Source of the DNA: a virus
IMG/VR virus record: IMGVR_UViG_3300020055_000151
Location: 1 to 24,413 of that record
Direction: 5' to 3' (one strand)
Length of the DNA stretch: 24,413 bases
In this document: piece by piece, positions 7,208 through 14,724 of the stretch
Layout: each line of letters starts with the position of its first letter
Numbering within the stretch: the first letter of the stretch is position 1
Made by a program: the position numbers and the translations under genes
Notes under the pieces: model-generated
Databases searched by the model: none
What the model saw: only the letters and a program-made list of their open reading frames with translations
Told to the model about the DNA's origin: nothing

Positions 7208-9181
7208 ATGTCTAAAAGAAAATATACTAAAAGATCGGATTACTGGAATAAGTTTAAATCTGAGCATGAGGCGTCTCTTTCAGAAATGTTTGTATCTCAA
7301 GCTTCTGAAAATTATGAGCCACAATTAATGGGTGAGCCTTTTTATGCTTACGAATCAAAAGCTTACTCCAGATCTTCTTTGAATGATAATAACGCTTTAT
7401 CAAGAAGAAATCAGGTTGCTGTAGGCCCAAAAGTATTTGGTTATACGAATATAAGGGCCGGGATGTTGCCTTATGACTACGGTATTGATGGTGTTAATGT
7501 TAGGGATGCTATTGAGCTTTGCCAGAAAGCATACTGCAATATTGCTATATTCAGAAATTCTATAGACATGATGGCGGATTTCGCTAATTCTAATTTATAC
7601 TTAGAAGGCGGAAGCGTAAAATCAAGAAAATTTATAAACTCTTGGTTTAAAAAAATAAAAATTTGGAGTTTGAAGGATCAATTTTTTCGGGAGTTTTACA
7701 GAAGCGGTAACGTCTTTCTTTACACCATTAATGGTAAATTTAATTTAGATGATTTTGCTAAAATTAGAGATTTAGGAATCCTTGGCAAAGTTAATAAAAT
7801 ACCTATTAGGTATATATTATTAAACCCCTATGATATGGCTGCTAAAAGATCCACTTCTTTTGAAAACGGGTTATATGAAAAAATTCTTAGTGAATACGAA
7901 TTAGAAAGATTGCAAAACCCTAAGACTGATGAAGATAAGGAGTTATTTAATTCTTTGACTGAAGAAATGCAGACAAAGATTAAAAAGGGTGGTTATTACA
8001 CTGACGGAATGAAAGTGGCCCTTGATCCTGAGAAGCTTCGTTATTCTTTTTATAAAAAGCAGGATTATGAGCCATTTGGTGTACCTTTTGGGTTTGGAGT
8101 TTTAGATGATATAAACTTCAAGCTAGAAATGAAAAAAATTGACCAATCTATTTGCAGAACAATTGAGAATGTTGTGCTGTTGATCACTATGGGTACTGCG
8201 CCCAAAGACGGAGGTATAAATCCTAGAAATATAGGGGCCATGCAGAAATTATTCCAAAACCAAAGTGTTGGTCGAGTTTTGGTTAGTGATTATACCACTA
8301 AAGCTGAATTTATTATCCCAGATTTGCAAAAAGTTATTGGCCCATCTAAGTATGAAGTAGTAAATCAAGATATTAAAGAAGGTTTGCAAAATATAATTCT
8401 CAATCAAGAAAAATTTGCTAGCACTGAAATCAAGGCTCAAATGTTTTTGCAGAGATTGAATGAGGCTAGAGACGCCTTTTTAAATGAATTTTTACAGCCA
8501 GAAATCAAGCAACTATGTAAGAACTTTGGTTTAAGGGATGTGCCGGTAGCTAAGTTTGAAACTATAGATCTCAAAGATTCTGCTCAAGTTCAAAGGGTCA
8601 TTACTCGAATGATGGAACTTGGTATTCTTCCTCCAGAGGAGGGAATCAAGGTTATAGAAACTGGAGTTTTTCCTAAAGAAAACGAGTTAAGAAAAGCTCA
8701 AGAAAGGTTTATCGAAGATCGTAAAAAAGGTTTTTATAATCCTATAGTTGGTGGGATTCCTTTTTATGAAGGGGATAGTGAAGAAGAAGTCGAAACCAAA
8801 GTTACTGTTACTCCTCGTCAATCTGGCAGACCTGTCGGCGCAAAATCTTTTGCTAAAGATAAATATTCTGTAGATACGATTAAACAAACAGTAGATAAAA
8901 CTGTTGATTTATATAATATATTATTATCCGAAGCAAAAAAAGTTTACAAAAAGAAAAGGCTTAATAAAGATCAAAAGCAAGTTTTAGCTAGAGTGTGCGA
9001 ATCAATAGTGGTTGGATGTGAGCATTCAGAGTGGGAAAAAAGGGCTGTAGATTGCTTAAACGACAATAAAAAAATGTTAGAAATAGGAACTTTAGAAGGC
9101 GTTGATAAAATAAGTAATGAGCATGTTCTTGATGCTTACGCATCAGCTATTTTGTATCATAGCAATAAAATTTCTTTTTAG
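7208..9181 (+). CDS. Portal protein
   Basis: A 657-residue portal protein, the dodecameric ring at the unique capsid vertex through which TerL packages DNA and onto which the neck is built. Support: position directly between terL and the protease/scaffold, length, and portal-like segments: a helical stem/wing start AIELCQKAYCNIAIFRNSID (101-120), FFREFYRSGNVFLYTING (159-176), the FGVPFGFGVLDDINFKLEMK region (290-309), and ELGILPPEEGIKVIETGVFP (470-489), a turn often seen near the end of the core. The C-terminal 130 residues are charged and helical, an extension beyond the core. The start is preceded by GTGTA (7193-7197) and AT-rich sequence and not by a Shine-Dalgarno site. The stop is 26 bases from the next gene. 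Confidence 0.85.
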   Translation: MSKRKYTKRSDYWNKFKSEHEASLSEMFVSQASENYEPQLMGEPFYAYESKAYSRSSLNDNNALSRRNQVAVGPKVFGYTNIRAGMLPYDYGIDGVNVRDAIELCQKAYCNIAIFRNSIDMMADFANSNLYLEGGSVKSRKFINSWFKKIKIWSLKDQFFREFYRSGNVFLYTINGKFNLDDFAKIRDLGILGKVNKIPIRYILLNPYDMAAKRSTSFENGLYEKILSEYELERLQNPKTDEDKELFNSLTEEMQTKIKKGGYYTDGMKVALDPEKLRYSFYKKQDYEPFGVPFGFGVLDDINFKLEMKKIDQSICRTIENVVLLITMGTAPKDGGINPRNIGAMQKLFQNQSVGRVLVSDYTTKAEFIIPDLQKVIGPSKYEVVNQDIKEGLQNIILNQEKFASTEIKAQMFLQRLNEARDAFLNEFLQPEIKQLCKNFGLRDVPVAKFETIDLKDSAQVQRVITRMMELGILPPEEGIKVIETGVFPKENELRKAQERFIEDRKKGFYNPIVGGIPFYEGDSEEEVETKVTVTPRQSGRPVGAKSFAKDKYSVDTIKQTVDKTVDLYNILLSEAKKVYKKKRLNKDQKQVLARVCESIVVGCEHSEWEKRAVDCLNDNKKMLEIGTLEGVDKISNEHVLDAYASAILYHSNKISF

Positions 9182-9207
9182 TTAATAAATAGTGTATTTT
9201 ATATTAA

Positions 9208-10824
9208 ATGAGTGAGCAACAAAAAGAGTATAAATACAAAACGCAATTTGACTTTAGTATCTATGCCACTAATGACTTAGAAAACGATCTAAGTATTAGT
9301 ATTGCTTCTTTGGAAAACTTAAAGCCTTTAATACCTAAATCAGTAGACTTAAAAAAGAACATTGATTTAGTTGGCGTTGCTTTTAATGCCGCAGTGGTTA
9401 ACAAGTTTAACAAAAACGGAGACGGCATTGATTCTGAAACTGCGACTGAAATAATTAAATATTTTGTTAACAAGCCTACCAATATCGAACATAAAAAAGA
9501 AAAAGTTGTAGGTCATATTGTAAACGCAGGTTTTACAGACTTAGAAAATTCAAAAGTTTTAACTTCTAATGAAGCTTCTGGAAGAGCAGAGCCTTACTTT
9601 TTATCTTTAGCTGCGGTTGTTTACAAAACTGTTAATCCAGATTTTGCTAACGCACTTCTTCAAACAGGGGATCCTGAAAGCCATTTATATAAAGCTATAT
9701 CTGCAAGTTGGGAACTTGGATTCAATGAATATAGCATAGCCGTTGGCTCTCAAGACTTAAACGAAGCTAAGATTATATCTGATCCAGAAGAAGTTGAAAA
9801 GTTTAAGCATTACTTAAAAAGCTTTGGCGGTTCAGGAAAACTAGAAAACGGAGAGCCAGTTTACCGTTTAGTTACAGGTGAAGTTTTTCCTTTAGGAATA
9901 GGCTTTACATCGAATCCTGCTGCAGACGTTAAAGGAATTTATATCGAAAAAAACGAAGATATAAAAATCAAAAAGGAAGATAACTCTTCTGAGCAAAATC
10001 AAAAACAAGAAATTGTTGATAATAATTCCCTAAAAATTTCACAAAACAGTGAAAATGATGTAAAATCACATAACAGTATATCTATCATGAATATAACAGA
10101 AATCACAAATGAGTTCGCAAAAATTCTTGATAGTAAGCTTTCCGAGAAAGCTGAATTCTCTCAAGAGGCTGTTGCTAGCATATCTTCTTTTGTCGCTGAC
10201 AAAATTAGAGAAAAAGATGTCGAGTTCCAAAAGGAACGTGAAGAGATCGAGCAGCAAAAAGCTTTGGCAGCAGAAGAGGCAGAACAGGCAAAGGCTTCTA
10301 TCGTAGAATTACAAGAGCAATTAAAGGAAGCGCAAGAGAAAATTGATTCTCTTGAGTCTACTATGGCTGCTGCTAAGGCAGAAGAGCTGTTCAACAGCAG
10401 AATGGAAGCCTTAGATGAAGCTTTTGATCTCAGTGATGCTGACCGTGCTGTCATCGCCAAAGAGGTTCAATCTTTGGATAGCGCCGAAGCTTCATTTGAT
10501 TCTTACCAAGATAAACTTAACACCCTTCTTCATCATAAGAGCAAAGCTTTTAAGTTGGAGCAGGAAAAAGTTATCAGCGAAAGAGTTGAAACTGAGGTTG
10601 AGAAAAGAATCGCTTCTTTGGATACCAAAGAAGAAAGCGCACCTGCTGCGCAGACAGTGGAAACGGCTGAAGCTTCAGACGCAGATGTTGAAGAGGCTTT
10701 AGATCGTGTGGAGGCTTCAGAAGAAGCTCCCGTAAATAATAATGGAGCTTCTGCACACGAAGAGTCTCTTCTGGAGAAATTTAGCAAAGCTTTTAACAAA
10801 GACAACATTCAAATTAAATACTAA
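9208..10824 (+). CDS. Prohead protease fused to scaffold protein
   Basis: A 538-residue two-part protein. Residues about 14-248 resemble a herpesvirus/T4 gp21-type prohead serine protease: NIEHKKEKVVGHI (92-104) supplies the likely catalytic histidine H95, and KAISASWEL (162-170) a serine (S165 or S167) in the family's small-residue context; PLGIGFTSNPA follows at 228-238. A polar linker (250-290) leads to a scaffold half: long E/K/A/Q-rich coiled coil at about 330-395, helices at 395-470, a flexible A/E/T-rich stretch (475-520) and an LLEKFSKAF helix before the C-terminus. Proteolysis after assembly would release and destroy the core. Upstream is GTGTA (9192-9196) before the ATG. Codon use changes inside the gene near the Met294 codon (10087), which may be a second start. 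The next gene starts 4 bases after the stop. Confidence 0.8.
   Translation: MSEQQKEYKYKTQFDFSIYATNDLENDLSISIASLENLKPLIPKSVDLKKNIDLVGVAFNAAVVNKFNKNGDGIDSETATEIIKYFVNKPTNIEHKKEKVVGHIVNAGFTDLENSKVLTSNEASGRAEPYFLSLAAVVYKTVNPDFANALLQTGDPESHLYKAISASWELGFNEYSIAVGSQDLNEAKIISDPEEVEKFKHYLKSFGGSGKLENGEPVYRLVTGEVFPLGIGFTSNPAADVKGIYIEKNEDIKIKKEDNSSEQNQKQEIVDNNSLKISQNSENDVKSHNSISIMNITEITNEFAKILDSKLSEKAEFSQEAVASISSFVADKIREKDVEFQKEREEIEQQKALAAEEAEQAKASIVELQEQLKEAQEKIDSLESTMAAAKAEELFNSRMEALDEAFDLSDADRAVIAKEVQSLDSAEASFDSYQDKLNTLLHHKSKAFKLEQEKVISERVETEVEKRIASLDTKEESAPAAQTVETAEASDADVEEALDRVEASEEAPVNNNGASAHEESLLEKFSKAFNKDNIQIKY
10087..10824 (+). CDS. Candidate separate scaffold protein from an internal in-frame start
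   Basis: The Met294 codon of the protease/scaffold gene (10087-10089) could start a 245-residue free scaffold protein, as Nu3 is made inside lambda gene C. What I see: the protease domain and a polar linker end just before it; from here GAG rises to nearly half of glutamate codons, against roughly one in five upstream, and GTC, TTC, GAC and CGT appear, as in the capsid gene; and TATATCTATC directly before the ATG resembles the TATACTATC before the PhoH start. There is no Shine-Dalgarno site. Expression of a separate product is inference. Confidence 0.35.
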   Translation: MNITEITNEFAKILDSKLSEKAEFSQEAVASISSFVADKIREKDVEFQKEREEIEQQKALAAEEAEQAKASIVELQEQLKEAQEKIDSLESTMAAAKAEELFNSRMEALDEAFDLSDADRAVIAKEVQSLDSAEASFDSYQDKLNTLLHHKSKAFKLEQEKVISERVETEVEKRIASLDTKEESAPAAQTVETAEASDADVEEALDRVEASEEAPVNNNGASAHEESLLEKFSKAFNKDNIQIKY

Positions 10825-10828
10825 CCAT

Positions 10829-11488
10829 ATGGCACTTAGATTATTACCTTTCAGACAATATTCTGACAACGATGTGGTCAACCTGTTTGCAAACCAGACA
10901 GTTGACTCTACGCCTAGCACTAACGGAAACGGTAGCGCTGGAGTGATGGTCAAAGTATTAAGCGGAAACCTCAATAAGGATGTTATTGATTTCATCGATA
11001 GCAGCTACCTTGGAAAGACTGATTACCCATTTTTGGGCGCTGACCAGTATCCTACGGTTCCTTTGAGAGTCACAGCCGCCACCGCAGACGCTTCTGTCTT
11101 AGGTGTTACTTTGAGACAAACCTTAGAAACTGACGAAAACGGAGAGAAACTCATCTACAACCCTATTAAGCGTGATGAGTTACAGGCTGTTCTTAGTGGG
11201 CAGGCTGTTCCTGTAGCAACCAAAGGTTTATTCACCTTCTCTGAAGATGGATATGAGAAGGATTCAAACTTTGCTCCCGGTAACCTCGCTGTTATCTCTG
11301 CAAACGCTGGCAAGCTTTCTGGTGTCGCATGGGCGAACACCTCTGGCGAAACCATTGTCGGGACCATTTTAGGAACTGGAAACAGAACTTCCCAGAATGG
11401 TCAGTCTGATCAATTCGCAGGTACTGGCACTGCTCAGTATGCGCTTGTTCAGTTGGATTGTTCAATTAGCAACACTTACACTGCTTAA
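10829..11488 (+). CDS. Probable capsid decoration or stabilisation protein
   Basis: A 219-residue protein lying between scaffold and major capsid genes, the usual place of head decoration proteins. It begins MALRLLPFRQYSDNDVVNLF and is mostly small-residue, beta-rich sequence: VPVATKGLFTFSEDGYE (127-143), APGNLAVISANAGKLSGVAW (149-168) and ETIVGTILGTG (174-184) resemble the strands of trimeric head-decoration folds (DUF2190-like). I chose ATG 10829, 4 bases after the scaffold stop. A longer frame from 10742 would add 29 residues out of frame inside the scaffold gene and lacks the small-residue character of the rest. Codon use is richer in C-ending codons than in the flanking packaging and tail genes, like the capsid gene, suggesting high expression. 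The assignment rests on position and general appearance, not a defining motif. Confidence 0.6.
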   Translation: MALRLLPFRQYSDNDVVNLFANQTVDSTPSTNGNGSAGVMVKVLSGNLNKDVIDFIDSSYLGKTDYPFLGADQYPTVPLRVTAATADASVLGVTLRQTLETDENGEKLIYNPIKRDELQAVLSGQAVPVATKGLFTFSEDGYEKDSNFAPGNLAVISANAGKLSGVAWANTSGETIVGTILGTGNRTSQNGQSDQFAGTGTAQYALVQLDCSISNTYTA

Positions 11489-11510
11489 TAAGTAGAAAGG
11501 ATTTATAGAA

Positions 11511-12665
11511 ATGAATATTACTCTTAAAAGAACCGATGAACAAGTTGAATTAGTTAAGGCTATGGCTTCTCGCAACAGAGATGTTGCTTACTCAGCTCAG
11601 GTTGCCTTGGCAGAATTCATTGGTCCAGTTTTAGCAGAGGTTATCAACAACGCTCCTACGATTAGTAACTTGTTTACTTCTCTTCAGTACAACGCTGATG
11701 ACAACCCTTCTATTCCTTTGGATCTTTATCACGACATTTTCGACGAGGATTATATCAAGGTTTACAGCCAGTCTGTTGCTGGTGGTCTTCCTACCAACTA
11801 TGTGCAGCCAACTGCTGCTGAGTTGAAGTTTACCACTTACACCTTGGATTCTGCTGTTTCTTTTGACCGCAGATACGCTTCTCGTTCTCGTTTAGATGTA
11901 GTTGGAAAAACTTTCACCAGAGTCGCACAGGAAGTTTTATTGAAGCAGGAAAGAACTTCTGCTAACTTAGTTTTCACCGCTGCTGCTAATGCTGCAACCG
12001 GAAATGATTCTTTCACTGCGAAGAATCGTCACATCTTCCGTACAGCTCAAGCTAACAGATTGTTATTGGATGACTTGAACAAGTTGTTCACTAAGGCTAA
12101 GAGAATCAATGCTTCTTTTGTTGGAGGTACTCCTACTGGCGCTCGCCGTGGAATCACTGATTTATTAGTTTCTCCTGAAGTTGTGGAGCAGATTCGTGCA
12201 ATGGCTTACAACCCAATCAATACTTTAGCACCTAATGGTGCTGCCGTTCAAGCCACTTCTCAGCCTATCGCTTTGAGTGAGAATGTTAGATCTCAGATCT
12301 TCTCTCAGTCTGGCTTAACTGAGTTCTATGGTGTTGCCATCATGGAAGTATTGGAAATGGGTATCGGCAAGAGATTCAACAGCATCTTCGGTACTGTTGC
12401 AGGATCTACCGATTACTTAGACCATGGTTCTACCTCCGCATCCAGTGCTTTCACTGCTGCGAGCGAAGAAGTCATCATTGGTCTTGACCGTAGCCGTGAC
12501 GCAATGGTTCGTGCTATTGCTGTTGATTCTGACACTGGTTCTGAATTCAACTTGGTGGCTGACGATCAGTTCTCTGCTAGACAGCAGCGCATTGGTTACT
12601 ACGGAGCTTTGGAAGAGGGCCGCATGGTTCTCGATAACAGAGCTTTAGTTGGTTTAATCATGTAA
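11511..12665 (+). CDS. Major capsid protein (HK97 fold)
   Basis: A 384-residue protein with the size and layout of an HK97-fold major capsid protein: an N-terminal helical arm (1-45), an extended stretch ADDNPSIPLDLYHDIF (62-77) as in an E-loop, a spine-helix region RRYASRSRLDVVGKTFTRVA (120-139), and a beta-rich C-terminus with FYGVAIMEVLEMG and GYYGALEEGRMVLDNRALVG. It assembles with scaffold and portal to form the procapsid. The start is firm: AAAGGA (11496-11501) lies 9 bases before the ATG, the best Shine-Dalgarno site in this region. Codon use is strongly biased (CGT/CGC, TTC, GAC, ATC common), as expected for the most abundant virion protein. A strong intrinsic terminator follows 27 bases after the stop. 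No separate protease site is evident, although the N-terminus may be trimmed. Confidence 0.85.
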   Translation: MNITLKRTDEQVELVKAMASRNRDVAYSAQVALAEFIGPVLAEVINNAPTISNLFTSLQYNADDNPSIPLDLYHDIFDEDYIKVYSQSVAGGLPTNYVQPTAAELKFTTYTLDSAVSFDRRYASRSRLDVVGKTFTRVAQEVLLKQERTSANLVFTAAANAATGNDSFTAKNRHIFRTAQANRLLLDDLNKLFTKAKRINASFVGGTPTGARRGITDLLVSPEVVEQIRAMAYNPINTLAPNGAAVQATSQPIALSENVRSQIFSQSGLTEFYGVAIMEVLEMGIGKRFNSIFGTVAGSTDYLDHGSTSASSAFTAASEEVIIGLDRSRDAMVRAIAVDSDTGSEFNLVADDQFSARQQRIGYYGALEEGRMVLDNRALVGLIM

Positions 12666-12692
12666 TTATACTGCTAAAATTCATTATGAATG

Positions 12693-12722
12693 CCTCGCCT
12701 CCATTTGGGGGCGAGGTTTTTT
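12693..12722 (+). terminator. Rho-independent terminator after the major capsid gene
   Basis: CCTCGCCTCC (12693-12702), loop ATTT, and GGGGGCGAGG (12707-12716) form a 10 base-pair GC-rich stem with one G-T wobble, followed directly by six T (12717-12722). This is a textbook intrinsic terminator and should end most head-gene transcription. The rest of the spacer to the next gene (12723-12758) is AT-rich and holds TATATAAAA before the ATG, a possible new promoter. Confidence 0.93.
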
Positions 12723-12758
12723 ATTGAAAAACTCAAAGAAAAATTATTATATAAAAAT

Positions 12759-13157
12759 ATGGCTCAACGTAAAAAGAAAACTAAGCAAAAGATTACTAAC
12801 CCTGATCAGCTTGAAAATTTTTCAAGCGGCAAGATAGAAGACGAAGCAATTCAAAAAACTAAAGAGCTAGAAGAGATGATGGGCATTAAGTCTGTAAACC
12901 ATTTTGGAACTAATGATCCTGATGTTTTTGAGGAAAAAATGAGAGACTGTAACTTGGCAGATCTTCAAAGATTATGTCAGAAAGTTGGCATTTTTCCTAG
13001 TCACGATAAAGTTAGACTAAAAGAGCAGTTAAGGCAAGCATTCAGAAGAACAACAAAAGGCACTAGAAGCGTAGTTCTTCAGCAAGAAATGGACGTTATG
13101 AATCCTGATCATCCTGATCACGAAAAGATCAAAAAGCTTCTTTCAGATGGATTTTAA
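12759..13157 (+). CDS. Small basic protein with SAP-like motif
   Basis: A 132-residue protein starting MAQRKKKTKQKI, with a lysine-rich N-terminus. Residues about 62-97 (CNLADLQRLCQKVGIFPSHD, then KVRLKEQLRQAF) fit the SAP pattern: short helix, L-x-x-L-C-x-x-x-G-I turn, and a second basic helix; SAP motifs bind AT-rich DNA. The C-terminus ends with an HPDHEKIKKLL helix. I chose ATG 12759. An in-frame ATG at 12690 would place the first codons in the terminator hairpin and encode an unrelated leader, so it is unlikely. The gene stands alone between two terminators, directly after the capsid gene, where head-completion or DNA-associated head proteins are often found. No Shine-Dalgarno site is visible. 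Function is unknown; the SAP call is by eye. Confidence 0.6.
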   Translation: MAQRKKKTKQKITNPDQLENFSSGKIEDEAIQKTKELEEMMGIKSVNHFGTNDPDVFEEKMRDCNLADLQRLCQKVGIFPSHDKVRLKEQLRQAFRRTTKGTRSVVLQQEMDVMNPDHPDHEKIKKLLSDGF

Positions 13158-13218
13158 GTTGGTTAAATAGGGTTTAGCGGACGTTTAACCTATCTAGCAG
13201 GGATACTGTCAACCAACT
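13157..13218 (+). other. Foldable 62-base intergenic element (possible three-way-junction RNA)
   Basis: AGTTGGTT (13157-13164) and AACCAACT (13211-13218) are perfect 8-base complements that close a 46-base interior. Inside, ATAGG with TT (13167-13174, one bulged G) pairs with AACCTAT (13187-13193), enclosing the 12-base loop TAGCGGACGTTT, and CAG (13198-13200) can pair with CTG (13206-13208) around GGATA. The layout resembles a junction RNA: closing stem plus two hairpins, in a stretch clearly less AT-rich than other spacers here. It begins at the last base of the SAP-like gene and ends 12 bases before the bidirectional terminator. It may be a stable 3' RNA end, a small RNA or a DNA site. Function unknown. 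Confidence 0.35.
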
Positions 13219-13230
13219 AAATTTAAACAT

Positions 13231-13260
13231 AAAAAAAGCCCCCCTTTCGGGGGGCTTTTA
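13231..13260. terminator. Bidirectional rho-independent terminator between convergent genes
   Basis: GCCCCCC (13238-13244), loop TTTC and GGGGGGC (13249-13255) make a 7 base-pair pure GC stem, extended by AAAA/TTTT. Seven A precede it and four T follow, so it can stop transcription from both sides. It sits between the plus-strand SAP-like gene and the minus-strand tail tube gene, exactly where convergent units must be separated. Confidence 0.93.
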
Positions 13261-13275
13261 CTTTACAATAATCGT

Positions 13276-14700
13276 TTACGTCGCAGGTGTAACACCGGCT
13301 ACTAATTGGCTTAGCTTCTTCTCGCCTAACGGGTAAGACCTAATACATCTAAATAAGTTGTAACTACCATTCATGATCAAACCGTTTGTGGTATCATTTG
13401 CGCCACCAACTTGGAATGAAAATGTCAAATCAGCAGTTTGATTATCTCCAATAGCGTTAGAGATAGTTTGACTTTCTAATCTAGCCCCTTTGATTTGGAA
13501 CTGAATATCAAAAGCGCCTGCTCCTGTTACAGCCGATCCAGTAGCTGGATTACAAGCATATAAGCTTAATGTCATATCTAAAGTTTGAGTATCACAAAGT
13601 TTATGGAATAAGTTTATTTTATTGTACTCAGAAACAATAGTGGACAAAGTGACCTCACCATTTAATGGTAAATCAACGACTCTTGCATATCCGAAAGTAT
13701 TACCTAATCTACCTAATACTGTGCGGGACATTGGCATGCTTAACGTGAAGCTTTGAATATGAGCTTTACCGTCTCCTTCAGTAACAATTATTCCATCAGT
13801 AGAATTAGAAAGGGACAATGTGATATCTCCCGGGCGTAATGCAGAAGGTGTTCCATCTGTACCTGTAGTATTAATAGCAAGCGTATCATTAGCATTTTCT
13901 TCTCCTTGCATAATAAACTGAGGAACGCTACTTGCAGTGCTTGCATCACCTGTCGAATAACTGCCTTCAGATGTTACAGAAGGAACGAATCTAGCATAAT
14001 GGTTAGAATTAGTAGGATCTGCTTGTGTTACAACACCACCTGATATTACGTCGTTTACGTTAATATTGAACGCTTCAACTGTGACGCTAGCAGTAGGGAT
14101 TGCCCCTACAGCAGCTTCTACAGTGTAATCTGTAATAAAACCGTTGCCAATACCGATAACATTGAATACTCCGCTTGATTGAGTTTTATCTGCATCGTGT
14201 ACATCAACACCTTCTTCACTGGTAAGGATGAAAAAATTGTTGCCTTGACTATCTTCAATTAACCCTGATAAAGCGCTAATTCCAGAGTAACAAACATCGC
14301 TTGAATTATAAAGAGCACTATCTCTAGAAGCTATTTTATTCGTAGGTATATTGAAACCCATTTTTCTTTCATTGGCACCATCAGTTAAATAATAACTGAA
14401 ATCCAAACCGACAGTTGGAGATTCCATGGAAATAGAATCTAATCGTGCAAGTTTGCCAAATTCATTAATATCAGTTCTGTTGATAGTAAAATTGAAATTA
14501 GCATTTTGCACTCTTGAAATGGGCATTGTTAAAGATCTTAAATTGTAACTACTTGTAAGATCGCCTATACCTGAAATATTACTCCATGTTTCATTTGCGG
14601 TTACATCGTCACCACCATTACTTTCTTGAAGACAGCAACCAGTTGAACCGGGGGTAATAAACAGCGCCTCGCTTTGATAAATTATTCTGTTTCTTGCCAT
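13276..14700 (-). CDS. Tail tube-like virion protein, copy B
   Basis: A 474-residue protein paralogous to its upstream neighbour. Both start MARNRIIYQSEALF and share LRSLTMP, ANFNFTINRTDINEF, GKLARLDS, MESPTVGLDF, YYLTDG, NGFI-x-DYTVEAAVG, PTASVTVEAFNI, LRPGDITL, SMSRTV-like PMSRTVL and RLGNTFGYARV. A protein with two beta-sandwich halves (about 55-230 and 290-460) with VTVEAFNI and the RLGNTFGYAR turn is what I expect of a large phage tail tube subunit with repeated tube domains. Location supports this: last in a minus-strand block running connector, neck, tube. Polymerised rings form the DNA channel of the tail. The ATG at 14700 has a weak AGAAAG upstream; the gap from copy A is 24 bases, so both are co-transcribed. 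The bidirectional terminator follows 15 bases after the stop. It could alternatively be a tube decoration protein. Confidence 0.65.
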   Translation of the reverse strand: MARNRIIYQSEALFITPGSTGCCLQESNGGDDVTANETWSNISGIGDLTSSYNLRSLTMPISRVQNANFNFTINRTDINEFGKLARLDSISMESPTVGLDFSYYLTDGANERKMGFNIPTNKIASRDSALYNSSDVCYSGISALSGLIEDSQGNNFFILTSEEGVDVHDADKTQSSGVFNVIGIGNGFITDYTVEAAVGAIPTASVTVEAFNINVNDVISGGVVTQADPTNSNHYARFVPSVTSEGSYSTGDASTASSVPQFIMQGEENANDTLAINTTGTDGTPSALRPGDITLSLSNSTDGIIVTEGDGKAHIQSFTLSMPMSRTVLGRLGNTFGYARVVDLPLNGEVTLSTIVSEYNKINLFHKLCDTQTLDMTLSLYACNPATGSAVTGAGAFDIQFQIKGARLESQTISNAIGDNQTADLTFSFQVGGANDTTNGLIMNGSYNLFRCIRSYPLGEKKLSQLVAGVTPAT

Positions 14701-14724
14701 TTTATATTCTTTCTATTTTAAATT

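Noticed and set aside
10066-10808. Several overlapping open frames on both strands within the scaffold half.
   Set aside because: They mirror the repetitive Glu/Ala/Lys codon pattern of the scaffold and show no protein-like composition or start signals.
10742-10828. Longer start (ATG 10742) for the decoration protein.
   Set aside because: The extra 29 codons lie out of frame inside the scaffold gene; the ATG at 10829, 4 bases after the scaffold stop, gives a natural N-terminus.
12690-12758. Longer start (ATG 12690) for the SAP-like gene.
   Set aside because: Its first codons would be the terminator stem and loop, and the added 23 residues look random; the ATG at 12759 begins a lysine-rich N-terminus.
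13157-13218. A tRNA or known ribozyme in the foldable intergenic element.
   Set aside because: It has no T-loop TTC sequence or anticodon arm of correct size and is too short for a tRNA; there is no CTGATGA/GAAA core of a hammerhead on either strand.
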